From assembly GCF_013114835.1 (NCBI RefSeq), contig NZ_JAAVLW010000001.1:930001-994000 (forward strand): DNA of 64,000 nucleotides. The letters run 5' to 3'. A program made the translations under genes and the position numbers. This document shows positions 24,736 to 32,121 of this stretch, piece after piece (within the stretch, counting starts at the first letter, position 1; every line of letters starts with the position of its first letter). The notes beneath the pieces are model-generated. The model searched no databases. It worked only from the letters and a program-made list of their open reading frames with translations, and was not told the origin of the DNA. This DNA is from Bradyrhizobium archetypum. Its GTDB lineage: Bacteria; Pseudomonadota; Alphaproteobacteria; Rhizobiales; Xanthobacteraceae.

Positions 24736-25683
24736 ATGGCATCACGACGACTTCCTCCACTGCATGCGGTGCGGGCGTTCGAGGCCGCGGCACGGCACTT
24801 GTCGATCACCCGGGCAGCCGATGAGCTCAACGTGACGGTCGGCGCGGTGAGCCGGCACGTCCGCGCGCTGGAAGCACGCATGGGGACCGCCCTGTTCCTG
24901 CGCGGCTCGCGCGGCCTGGTTCTCACCTCCGCGGGGAAGACTTTTGCAGACTCCGCCCGCGAGGCCCTGGACCGGATTGCCGATGCCGCCGACGGATTGC
25001 GGTTGCGGCGTTTCCGGCGCCTCTCGGTCGGGGTCTATGGTTTCTTCGTCTCGCGCTTCCTGCTGCCGATCTGGCCCACGCTGAACGCGGCCTATCCCGA
25101 GCTCGAAATCGACCTGCACACCAGCTCCAATCCGCTCGACCTTCTGGCCAGCCGCTTCGACGCGGTGATCGCCGTCTCGGACGGACAGCCGCGCGCCGGG
25201 CTCGTCACCCACTCCTTGATGCCGATCGCGACCGTGCCGGTCTGCGCGCCGGCGTTCATGAAGAACGGCCCGGTGGATTTCGCGTCCGTTCCGCTTCTGC
25301 ATGCGCGGCCGCGCCCAGACGATTGGCGGCGCTGGCTTGATCACGCGCAATTCGCCGATGTGCCCGTGCAGGGCGGCAGCAGCTTCGAAAGCCTCGGCCT
25401 GACTATCGAGGCCGCGGCCACCGGCATGGGCGTCGCCATCGCTATCGACGGCCTTCTCGCGCCCGATCTCGCCCGCGGCACTCTGGTCAAGGCCCATCCG
25501 GCGGTTCGTCCGACGCGCCGGCAATTCGTGCTCGAATACGAGCAGCGCATGGCGGATGATCCCGCGGTGACCGCTTTCGTCGCCTGGCTGAACGACGCAC
25601 GCACCGGGCCGTCAAGTCATGCCTCCGCGACCCGGAGCGACGGCGCGCCGGCGTCTGGTGTCCGCCGGAAGTTGCTGACGTGA
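24736..25683 (+). CDS. LysR-type transcriptional regulator (GcvA-like)
   Basis: A 315-residue regulator. The N-terminal helix-turn-helix reads LPPLHAVRAFEAAARHLSIT with RAADELNVTVGAVSRHVRAL after it, typical of the GcvA/AmpR branch, followed by a linker helix and a two-lobed effector domain (about 92-300) beginning LSVGVYGFFVSRFLLPIW. It is divergent from the acyl-CoA dehydrogenase/hydratase pair across a T-N11-A palindrome, so it probably activates them and represses itself. The last 15 residues (SHASATRSDGAPASG...) are an unstructured tail. The ATG at 24736 is the natural family start. Confidence 0.92.
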   Translation: MASRRLPPLHAVRAFEAAARHLSITRAADELNVTVGAVSRHVRALEARMGTALFLRGSRGLVLTSAGKTFADSAREALDRIADAADGLRLRRFRRLSVGVYGFFVSRFLLPIWPTLNAAYPELEIDLHTSSNPLDLLASRFDAVIAVSDGQPRAGLVTHSLMPIATVPVCAPAFMKNGPVDFASVPLLHARPRPDDWRRWLDHAQFADVPVQGGSSFESLGLTIEAAATGMGVAIAIDGLLAPDLARGTLVKAHPAVRPTRRQFVLEYEQRMADDPAVTAFVAWLNDARTGPSSHASATRSDGAPASGVRRKLLT

Positions 25684-25834
25684 CCGAAGCCCTCACCGGC
25701 ACGGATCGAGCCGGAAAATCCGAGTTGCGTCCGTAGGTCACTACGCCACACCGCGCGCCAGGAGCCAAGGTGATCTGGTTCACAGATTTTACCGCCCATT
25801 AAGCAAGAATGGAGCATGGCAGGAACGAAGTGAT

Positions 25835-25857
25835 TTGCCTCAAATTATCTGAGGCAA
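25835..25857. promoter_or_regulatory. Perfect inverted repeat in the leader of a small gene
   Basis: TTGCCTCA (25835-25842) and TGAGGCAA (25850-25857) flank a 7-base AT-rich spacer, ending 13 bases before the start codon at 25871. Its position fits an operator or a leader hairpin that could mask the ribosome binding site. Confidence 0.45.
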
Positions 25858-25870
25858 TGAGGGTTGGGTC

Positions 25871-26062
25871 ATGAGCAAGTTCGAACAACTGCTGCAGCAG
25901 GCTGCCCGCGCCGAACGGCTGTCGAAGCGCATTCTCGATACGCTGACGGTAAGCCGGCTTGAGGCCTTCGCGGCCGAATGCCGCGCGCAAGCCGAGGCGT
26001 TAACGATTGAGCCGTTAACGATTGAGCCGCAACCATCGCAACAAGTCAGGCCCGCCGCTTGA
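25871..26062 (+). CDS. Small helical hypothetical protein (63 aa)
   Basis: A 63-residue protein opening MSKFEQLLQQAARAERLSKR and continuing with DTLTVSRLEAFAAECRAQAE, two amphipathic helices; this layout recurs in small Bradyrhizobium proteins. GAGGG lies 8 bases upstream of the ATG. The C-terminal part contains the doubled peptide LTIEP-LTIEP made by a 15-bp tandem duplication (26000-26029). A perfect inverted repeat lies in its leader. Function unknown. Confidence 0.6.
   Translation: MSKFEQLLQQAARAERLSKRILDTLTVSRLEAFAAECRAQAEALTIEPLTIEPQPSQQVRPAA
26000..26029. repeat. Perfect 15-bp tandem duplication inside a small gene
   Basis: TTAACGATTGAGCCG occurs twice in a row (26000-26014 and 26015-26029), in frame, so the protein gains five residues. 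This looks like a recent slippage event. Confidence 0.8.
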
Positions 26063-26093
26063 TGGCCGGCGGCGAGGCCGCAACGTGCAATAA

Positions 26094-26113
26094 CTCCGTA
26101 GTATATTACGGAG
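26094..26113. promoter_or_regulatory. Inverted repeat upstream of a membrane microprotein gene
   Basis: CTCCGTA (26094-26100) and TACGGAG (26107-26113) surround GTATAT. It lies 45 bases before the ATG at 26159 and could be an operator or the terminator of the preceding small gene. Confidence 0.4.
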
Positions 26114-26158
26114 AGGTGATTCGCCTGACGTCTTGCTGAGGAGATTTCAGGAGCGACC

Positions 26159-26290
26159 ATGCTCGAAACCGTTCTTCTGATGGCGACCATTACGATCATC
26201 GCTTGCGCCGCGGTGATCCTGGTTTCCGAATTGATCACCCGTGCGCGGCCCCCGGAAGCCGGTGCGCCGCCGCGACGCTGGATGTTCTGA
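26159..26290 (+). CDS. 43-aa single-pass membrane microprotein
   Basis: A 43-residue protein: MLETVLLMATITIIACAAVI forms most of a membrane helix, followed by SELITRARPPEAGAPP and an end RRWMF. The positively charged, proline-rich tail would be cytoplasmic by the positive-inside rule. AGGAG lies 6 bases before the ATG, an excellent ribosome binding site. It follows the 63-residue small gene by 96 bases. No family recognised. Confidence 0.6.
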   Translation: MLETVLLMATITIIACAAVILVSELITRARPPEAGAPPRRWMF

Positions 26291-26350
26291 ACGGGCAGCG
26301 CGCGGCATCACGTCTCCCGCCTCAGAGGCTGCGGGCCTTTCGCCTCAAGG

Positions 26351-27649
26351 TCAGGGCGCGCACGGCGACCGGGTTGCAGCGGCCACTTGGCCCTGGTGCG
26401 CCGGCCACCACTGGGCGATCGCCGCCACAAGGTCATCCCAGATTGCAGAGGGAAGATCGGGCACCGCAATGCGCACGCTATAACGGTGCGTTGTGGGGTT
26501 ATGGAACCACTCTGTCGCGGCAAAATCGAAGCCGAAGCTTCCCGCATGCTGGATCGGCAGGCCCGCCCGTGCCAGATCGCGGCTCATTTCCGCAGCCGCG
26601 CGTTTCGCTGTCGCCTCATCAAGCGGCTGCTGACTGCTGACCGTGACATAGAGGCCGTGAACGAAATGGAGTTCGGCCGTTAGCCCGGAGAGCGCCGTCG
26701 CGAAATAGCGACTGGCGCGGCGGCTGTTGCGCAAAATGGCCGCGATCCGCTTGTTCGTCAGCGCGCGATATAGCGGAGTGCCGATGTACGGAGGAAAGTG
26801 CGCCGGCACGGCGGCGCCGCCAAGTAGCCGAACGGCATTTCGCGTCTCAGCCGGAAGCTCTCTGATCTTTGATCCGCCGCGAACGTTCTTTGCCCAATCG
26901 ACGAAAACCACGGAGCCAAGCCGACCGTATTCTGCCCCGAGCGAATCCAGCTTGGTATGGCTACGCACCATGACAACGGGAATAGCCAGCTTGCGAGCAT
27001 GTCCCAGGACGCGTCGGATACGGCCCGAGCCGCTGGAGAAGCAGGTGGTATCGAAGATCAAGAGATCAGGCACCGCATCCAGCCGGCGCAGCCCCGCTTC
27101 AAACGCCGGCGCAGATGCGGACGAATCCAGCAGCAGTTGTGATGGAGCTGATCGCCGGCTGGCCGTCCCGTCTGTGGAGGGGTTCAGCGTGATCATGCGC
27201 AAGCGATCGGCATAGCCCTCGATGAACTCCTGTGTCTCACCATAGGAGCCGGGCAGCACCAGAATGTCCGCTGTTCCGATCACGCGGGCAGACGCCAACA
27301 GCAGCGCCGAGATCGCGGCCATGCCGGAAGCCGTATAGACCGTCTCGATTGCGCTGCGCTCGAGTTCGTAAAAGGAGGGGCCGCGCACATCGAGATCGGC
27401 GCGCTGGTAGTCGTATCTGAATTCGAATGGACCGATGCGCCGCTGGCTGGGGTGGGCCCACGCCGTTTCGGTGACGTTCCAATCATGCAGGGCCTGCTCA
27501 GCCTTGAGCGCGGCGGTGAGCTGAAACTTGTGCCTGATGACTTCGCTGACCGACCGCGGACAGGTCAATGGCAGGGGATGTCTCAGGCAGTCGTTAATCA
27601 ACCTGAGCTCCGTGTGCTTCCGATCCAGGTACGCTTCAACGGTCTCCAC
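26351..27649 (-). CDS. Orphan PLP-dependent enzyme of the aminotransferase fold (type I)
   Basis: A 432-residue protein that reads as a fold type I PLP enzyme. YTASGMAAISALLLASARVI (about 106-125) looks like the cofactor phosphate-binding helix, DLLIFDTTCFSSGSGR holds the Asp that pairs with the pyridine nitrogen, and VVMVRSHTKLDSLGAEYGRLG holds the likely Schiff-base Lys. The order and spacing resemble Cys/Met-metabolism PLP enzymes, but the flanking text matches none I recognise. The C-terminal domain ends in a low-complexity tail. No pathway partner is adjacent: neighbours are microproteins and DUF6894 proteins. The ATG at 27649 fits the first conserved helix. Substrate unknown; could be a lyase or transferase on an amino acid. 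Confidence 0.75.
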   Translation of the reverse strand: METVEAYLDRKHTELRLINDCLRHPLPLTCPRSVSEVIRHKFQLTAALKAEQALHDWNVTETAWAHPSQRRIGPFEFRYDYQRADLDVRGPSFYELERSAIETVYTASGMAAISALLLASARVIGTADILVLPGSYGETQEFIEGYADRLRMITLNPSTDGTASRRSAPSQLLLDSSASAPAFEAGLRRLDAVPDLLIFDTTCFSSGSGRIRRVLGHARKLAIPVVMVRSHTKLDSLGAEYGRLGSVVFVDWAKNVRGGSKIRELPAETRNAVRLLGGAAVPAHFPPYIGTPLYRALTNKRIAAILRNSRRASRYFATALSGLTAELHFVHGLYVTVSSQQPLDEATAKRAAAEMSRDLARAGLPIQHAGSFGFDFAATEWFHNPTTHRYSVRIAVPDLPSAIWDDLVAAIAQWWPAHQGQVAAATRSPCAP

Positions 27650-27776
27650 GTAAATCTTCGCCGATTAGCCACCGGATCTAAACGCTTCAAGACAGCAACG
27701 GGTCCATCAGGAGAGAACCTCGATCGACCTCAACCGGACCTTCCGTCCGCCGGGCACTCCCCTGACACGGCAGATT

Positions 27777-28022
27777 TCATTTTTGCGACGAACGCACCGA
27801 CCAGCTCGGAACGGGATCGAGCGGCGTGCGATAGATTTCAGTGCTGTTCTCGTCCACGACGCGGACGAAGCAATTCTTCGAACGAAGCTCTGGCTTGAGA
27901 GTGCGGAGCTCGCTCGCCAACGCGTCGGCTCGATCGGATGCGACCGCAAGATCCTCCAGGATCATGCCGCCCTGATTGTTCGGCTGGCCGTCAACCAGAA
28001 GGTCGAAGTAATAGAACGGCAT
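27777..28022 (-). CDS. DUF6894-type small protein (81 aa)
   Basis: An 81-residue protein opening MPFYYFDLLVDGQPNNQG, the pattern of DUF6894 proteins (MPxYxFDL... then an acidic or amide-rich turn, a helix with DRADALASELRTL, and a strand VRVVDENSTEIYR). Its start codon overlaps the stop of the preceding family member (TGATG), so the two are translated together. Such proteins are abundant in Rhizobiales and have no established function. Confidence 0.75.
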   Translation of the reverse strand: MPFYYFDLLVDGQPNNQGGMILEDLAVASDRADALASELRTLKPELRSKNCFVRVVDENSTEIYRTPLDPVPSWSVRSSQK

Positions 28023-28255
28023 CAGTGGTGGCCCGAACGGCTCGTCAGAGCAATAGGCGCCTGATAGAAGGCGTCTCCGCCTTCCTCTCGCACCGCAATT
28101 TGATTTCCAGGTTTCACGAAGTGAGGGTGCTCGTTTCCGATCCGGTGAGCGATAAAGCTGGCATGCTCTCTCGCCTCCATTTCCGATGAGCATTCGTGCC
28201 CCAGGAAGTCTCTGGCAGGGACCTCCCCGATCAGGTCGAAATAATATCTCGTCAT
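28022..28255 (-). CDS. DUF6894-type small protein (77 aa), first of a coupled pair
   Basis: A 77-residue protein opening MTRYYFDLIGEVPARDFLGHE, with a helix MEAREHASFIAHRIGNE and a C-terminal strand QIAVREEGG, the DUF6894 layout. I took the ATG at 28255 because it begins the family pattern; a longer frame upstream has no such match. Its stop overlaps the start of the next gene by one base. The two members differ enough that duplication is old. Confidence 0.72.
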   Translation of the reverse strand: MTRYYFDLIGEVPARDFLGHECSSEMEAREHASFIAHRIGNEHPHFVKPGNQIAVREEGGDAFYQAPIALTSRSGHH

Positions 28256-28595
28256 GGCCTTCAAACGCCGGCCACGGGCGCGAGTTCCTAATCCCAATGA
28301 TCGCGGTTCTGCCTCCTTTGGCTTAAGGAAAGATCCAGGCTGCGAGCTACCGTGGTCGTAGAATCGTCGGCAAGCTCGGGTCTTTCAACCAATCATGTCG
28401 CCTTGATGCCACATCGGCGCTGTTCCTAATCCGGAACAGCAATTATGACTCCACTATCCCCATTGCCTGGATCAGTATCCAAGCATCTGGCGGATCGAGC
28501 GTTTTCATTACTGAATATTTGCACCGGCAAGGTCGCAGTGCGAAAATGCCTGCGACCTTTTTCATTCGCTCGCAGACGAAAAACAGAAATCCGAA
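28256..28595. other. 340-base stretch without a gene, carrying one strong palindrome
   Basis: The divergent region between the DUF6894 pair and the 28596 gene. It contains the palindrome at 28419-28440 (listed separately) and an AT-richer part near 28440-28520 that probably holds promoters. No open frame with coding character was found. Confidence 0.4.
28419..28440. promoter_or_regulatory. Perfect palindrome GCTGTTCC-N6-GGAACAGC
   Basis: Eight-base arms around TAATCC, lying in the divergent spacer between DUF6894 genes (-) and a small gene (+). The symmetric arms suit a dimeric regulator; a GGAAC core also resembles the -35 of EcfG-type stress promoters, but no matching CGTT was found at the right distance. 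Confidence 0.45.
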
Positions 28596-28763
28596 ATGAC
28601 CTTTTTCATTTTTGCCCGCGATGGCGCCAGCCGCATCGTTTTGAAGCGGGAAAGCCGGGAAGCGGCCGAAAAGAAAGCACGCGAGCTAACCGATCTGGGC
28701 TGGTTCGAAGTTCAGATTGAAGAAGACGTGCAGATTGATGAAGCGGTGCGCTCGGAGACGTAG
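28596..28763 (+). CDS. Small acidic protein (55 aa)
   Basis: A 55-residue protein opening MTFFIFARDGASRIVLKRES, then a helix AAEKKARELTDLG, a strand WFEVQIEEDVQI and a charged end. It is strand-helix-strand with net negative charge and resembles short proteins found near DUF6894 genes, but I cannot name a family. No strong ribosome binding site is visible; the frame has good third-position G/C content for its length. Confidence 0.55.
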   Translation: MTFFIFARDGASRIVLKRESREAAEKKARELTDLGWFEVQIEEDVQIDEAVRSET

Positions 28764-29041
28764 CTTCGCGAACAACGCGCCATGACTACAACCAAAGATA
28801 GCCTACCTGTATGCTCGTGTGCATTTGCTTTCCGCATACCGGCACACGAGAGCGCGGGGTGCTAGCCGGCACACCCGGCATTCCCTGCTCTCTCCGATTT
28901 GGAGGGTGAAGCTGGCAAGGCCCGGACGCCATGCGCCGCGGGAACGTAGGGCTGCGTTCGGCTTTTGGAAGGGGAATCGGCGGTTGACTTGGGAACCGCC
29001 AGCAATCACAAAAAGCCCTGATAAATGAATGGCAAGCATAA

Positions 29042-29118
29042 TGGTCGGAGTGGCAGGATTCGAACCTGCGACCCCTGCGTCCCGAACGCAGTGCTCTACC
29101 GGGCTGAGCCACACTCCG
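29042..29118 (-). tRNA. tRNA-Pro (anticodon CGG)
   Basis: Read on the minus strand, the acceptor arm CGGAGTG pairs with CACTCCG, followed by discriminator A and an encoded CCA. The anticodon stem CTGCG/CGCAG carries the loop TTCGGGA, giving anticodon CGG, which reads proline codon CCG. The T arm contains GGTTCGAATCC. Length with CCA is 77 bases. No integrated element is seen on either side. Confidence 0.96.
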
Positions 29119-29187
29119 ACTTGGAAGGCGGCTTATAGCCTTGGGTTTCGGCGACCGCAAGCAGCCCATTTAAGGAAATTAATCACA

Positions 29188-30180
29188 GTGGATGCTGGCC
29201 TGAACACCCAGATTTTGCCTGCCGGCGAGGCCGCCGTGGCGGCGGCCGCGCGTGCGCTTTCGAAAGGAGGGCTGGTCGCGTTCCCGACCGAGACCGTCTA
29301 CGGCCTCGGCGCCGATGCCACCAACCCGGCCGCGATCGCCCGCCTCTACCAGGCCAAGGGCCGGCCGGCCTTCAACCCGCTGATCGCCCATGTCGGCGAT
29401 ATCGCCGCCGCACGCCGGATCGCCCGTTTTGACACCGCTGCAACCGCGCTTGCCGAAGCGTTCTGGCCCGGCCCGCTGACGCTGGTACTGCCGAAGACGC
29501 ACGACTGCCCTGTCGCCGACCTCGCGACCGCGGGCCTCGACACGGTCGCGGTCCGCATTCCCGCGCACAGGATCGCGCGCGACATCCTGCGCGTGTTCGG
29601 CGGCCCGGTGGTGGCGCCATCGGCGAACATCTCTGGCCACGTCTCGCCCACCAAGGCCGCCCACGTGCAGAGCGACCTCGCAGGACGGATCGACCTGATC
29701 GTCGACGGCGGCGCGGTCGAGGTCGGCGTTGAATCAACGATTGTCGGCTGCTTTGACGCGCCGATGCTGCTGCGCCCCGGCGGCCTGCCGCGCGCCGATA
29801 TTGAGCGCGTCCTGGGCCGCGCGCTCGCGCAACCGCCGGCGGATGCTGAAAGCGACAACGGGCAGCCGCTGGCGCCGGGCATGCTGGCCTCTCATTACGC
29901 GCCGCGCGCGCGCGTGCGGCTCAATGCCGTCGCGCTGGAGCCGGGCGAAGCATTGCTCGCCTTTGGCCTCGGAGCAATTTCGGGAATTGACGCCGCCTCC
30001 GCCGTGATGAATCTGTCGGAGCGTGGCGATCTCGACGAAGCCGCCGCCAATCTGTTCGGCCACCTTCGCGCGCTCGATGGCAAGAGCGTGCGCACCATCG
30101 CGGTGATGTCGATTCCGAACGAGGGATTGGGCGAAGCCATCAACGACCGGCTGCGCCGCGCAGCAGTTGGACGAGAATGA
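29188..30180 (+). CDS. sua5: L-threonylcarbamoyladenylate synthase, Sua5 type
   Basis: A 330-residue enzyme that makes threonylcarbamoyl-AMP from threonine, bicarbonate and ATP, the first step of the t6A37 tRNA modification. The TsaC-like catalytic domain (about 1-205) shows GGLVAFPTETVYGLGADA, the KGRPAFNPLI motif and APSANISGHVSPT. The extra C-terminal Sua5 domain (about 225-330) with APGMLASHYAPR follows. I used the GTG at 29188, with AAGGA about 11 bases upstream; text before it reads through the tRNA and is not coding. It starts a run with the FAD oxidase, GNAT and NudK genes. Confidence 0.94.
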   Translation: MDAGLNTQILPAGEAAVAAAARALSKGGLVAFPTETVYGLGADATNPAAIARLYQAKGRPAFNPLIAHVGDIAAARRIARFDTAATALAEAFWPGPLTLVLPKTHDCPVADLATAGLDTVAVRIPAHRIARDILRVFGGPVVAPSANISGHVSPTKAAHVQSDLAGRIDLIVDGGAVEVGVESTIVGCFDAPMLLRPGGLPRADIERVLGRALAQPPADAESDNGQPLAPGMLASHYAPRARVRLNAVALEPGEALLAFGLGAISGIDAASAVMNLSERGDLDEAAANLFGHLRALDGKSVRTIAVMSIPNEGLGEAINDRLRRAAVGRE

Positions 30181-30190
30181 ACGGGCGGGA

Positions 30191-31648
30191 ATGAAAGAGA
30201 ACAAGAAAATGAATGTCGTCCAAGGATCTGTGCAAGCTTCCGTGCCGCCGCTTCCCGCCGAGTTGATCGCAAAATTCCGCGCGATCGTCGGCGACAAATA
30301 TGCGGTGACCGATGCCGCCGACATTGCGCCCTATGTAACGGAAGAGCGCGACCTGTTCCACGGCCGCTCACCGCTGGTGCTGCGGCCAGGCTCGACGGCG
30401 GAAGTGTCCGCAATCTGCAAGCTCGCCAGCGAGCACAGAATCGCGCTGGTGCCGCAGGGCGGCAACACCGGTCTCGTCGGCGGACAGACCCCGCACAATG
30501 GCGAAGTCGTCGTCTCGATGCGTCGGCTGGACAAAATTCGCGAGATCGATCCCGCCTCCAACACCATGACCTGCGAGGCCGGCGTGGTGCTGCAGGTCGC
30601 GCAGCAGCGCGCGGCCGAAGTCGATCGCCTGTTCCCGCTGTCGCTCGGCGCGGAAGGCAGTTGCACCATCGGCGGCAATCTCTCGACCAATGCCGGCGGC
30701 ACCGCGGCGTTGGCGTATGGCGTGGCGCGCGAGATGGCGCTGGGACTCGAGGTCGTGCTCGCCGACGGGCGGATCCTGAATGGGCTATCGAAGCTGAAGA
30801 AGGACAACACCGGCTACGACCTGCGCAACCTCTTCATCGGCGCCGAGGGCACGCTCGGCATCATCACCGCAGCTACACTAAAGCTGTTTCCGAAGCCGCA
30901 TGCGGTGGAGACCGCCTATGTCGGCCTCGCATCGCCGGCGCAGGCGCTAAAACTGCTCTCGATTGCGCAGAACGAGGCCGCCGGCAGTCTCACCAGCTTC
31001 GAATTGCTGGCCGACATCGCCGTCGACTTCAGCCTGCGCCATGGCATCGACATCCGCGATCCCTTGACGTCAAAGCATCCCTGGTACGTGCTGATGGAAT
31101 TGTCGTCGCCACGTGACGACGCCCGTGCCGCGCTGGAATCCATTCTCGCCAAAGGCATGGAGGAAGGTATCGTCGACGACGCGGTGATCGCGGCAAATCT
31201 CTCGCAGCGCGCCGCGTTCTGGAAGCTCCGCGACGAAATGTCGGCCGCGCAGAAACCGGAAGGCGGCTCGATCAAGCACGATATCTCGGTGCCGGTCGCA
31301 GCCGTCCCCGCTTTCATCGAAGAGGCCAACGCGGCGGTGGAAAAGCTGATTCCGGGCTCGCGGCCGGTACCGTTCGGCCATCTCGGCGACGGCAACATCC
31401 ACTACAATGTCAGCCAGCCGATCGGCGGCGACACCGCCGACTTCATGTCGCGCTGGCACGAGGTGAATGAAGTCGTGTTCGAAATCGTGCAGCGGATGGG
31501 TGGATCAATCTCCGCCGAGCACGGCATCGGCGTGCTCAAGCGCGACGAACTGCCCGACGTGAAGGACAAAGTCGCGATCGAACTGATGCGCGGCATCAAG
31601 GCGATGCTCGACCCGCTCGGCATCATGAATCCCGGCAAGGTGCTGTGA
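30191..31648 (+). CDS. FAD-linked oxidase of the GlcD/D2HGDH family
   Basis: A 485-residue flavoenzyme oxidising a 2-hydroxy acid (glycolate, D-lactate or D-2-hydroxyglutarate are family substrates). The FAD-binding PCMH domain (about 50-235) contains VPQGGNTGLVGGQTP and NAGGTAALAYG. The C-terminal FAD-oxidase domain contains FGHLGDGNIHYNVSQP and SAEHGIGVLKRDEL, with the metal-site His residues expected in D2HGDH-like enzymes. The start was placed at the ATG 30191; one at 30209 is possible. It begins 10 bases after sua5 and overlaps the GNAT gene by 4 bases. Confidence 0.9.
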   Translation: MKENKKMNVVQGSVQASVPPLPAELIAKFRAIVGDKYAVTDAADIAPYVTEERDLFHGRSPLVLRPGSTAEVSAICKLASEHRIALVPQGGNTGLVGGQTPHNGEVVVSMRRLDKIREIDPASNTMTCEAGVVLQVAQQRAAEVDRLFPLSLGAEGSCTIGGNLSTNAGGTAALAYGVAREMALGLEVVLADGRILNGLSKLKKDNTGYDLRNLFIGAEGTLGIITAATLKLFPKPHAVETAYVGLASPAQALKLLSIAQNEAAGSLTSFELLADIAVDFSLRHGIDIRDPLTSKHPWYVLMELSSPRDDARAALESILAKGMEEGIVDDAVIAANLSQRAAFWKLRDEMSAAQKPEGGSIKHDISVPVAAVPAFIEEANAAVEKLIPGSRPVPFGHLGDGNIHYNVSQPIGGDTADFMSRWHEVNEVVFEIVQRMGGSISAEHGIGVLKRDELPDVKDKVAIELMRGIKAMLDPLGIMNPGKVL

Positions 31649-32112
31649 CCATATCCGCCGAGAAGCCCGCCCCCGCGCTCGCCATCGCCGATATCGCGGA
31701 TGCCGACGTCGCAACCGTGATCGCGCTGTGGCAGACCTGCGGCCTGACGCGACCGTGGAACGATCCGGCCAGCGATATTGCCCTCGCCCGGCGCGGCCCG
31801 AACTCGACCGTGCTGGTCGGCCGCGACCGCGGCGCGATCGTGGCGACCGCGATGGTCGGCCATGACGGCCATCGCGGCTGGGTCTATTACGTCGCCACCG
31901 ATCCTGATCTTCGCGCCAAAGGCTACGGCCGCGCCATCATGAACGCGGCCGAGGATTGGCTGCGCGCGGCCGGCATTCCGAAACTGCAATTGCTGGTGCG
32001 GCCGGAAAATTCGGGCGTCGCCGCATTCTACCAGTCGATCGGCTTCGGCGAGCAGCAGATCCTGTTCTTCACCAAATGGCTCGACGGCCGCGAGCCGCCG
32101 CGGGTAGGCTGA
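31645..32112 (+). CDS. GNAT-family N-acetyltransferase (YpeA-like)
   Basis: A 155-residue acetyltransferase. The acetyl-CoA pyrophosphate loop is DLRAKGYGRAIM (motif A, R-x-x-G-x-G/A), and the C-terminal part NSGVAAFYQSIGFGEQQILFFTK is the usual motif B. It matches YpeA-like members in length and layout. The GTG start overlaps the FAD-oxidase stop (GTGA), so expression is coupled. Substrate unknown. Confidence 0.88.
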   Translation: MTISAEKPAPALAIADIADADVATVIALWQTCGLTRPWNDPASDIALARRGPNSTVLVGRDRGAIVATAMVGHDGHRGWVYYVATDPDLRAKGYGRAIMNAAEDWLRAAGIPKLQLLVRPENSGVAAFYQSIGFGEQQILFFTKWLDGREPPRVG

Positions 32113-32121
32113 AGGATTGCC

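Noticed and set aside
24573..24926. A 118-residue N-terminal extension of the acyl-CoA dehydrogenase
   Set aside because: It would overlap the divergent LysR gene and the T-N11-A palindrome, and lacks a ribosome binding site; the ATG at 24572 has one.
28979..29000. Hairpin GGCGGTT ... AACCGCC downstream of tRNA-Pro as a terminator
   Set aside because: The stem is only 7 bp and no T tract follows on the tRNA strand.
29042..29118. tRNA-Pro as the attachment site of an integrated element
   Set aside because: No integrase gene and no partial duplicate of the tRNA 3' end were found nearby.
29029..29187. An upstream extension of sua5
   Set aside because: It reads through the tRNA-Pro gene on the opposite strand; the GTG at 29188 fits the family start.
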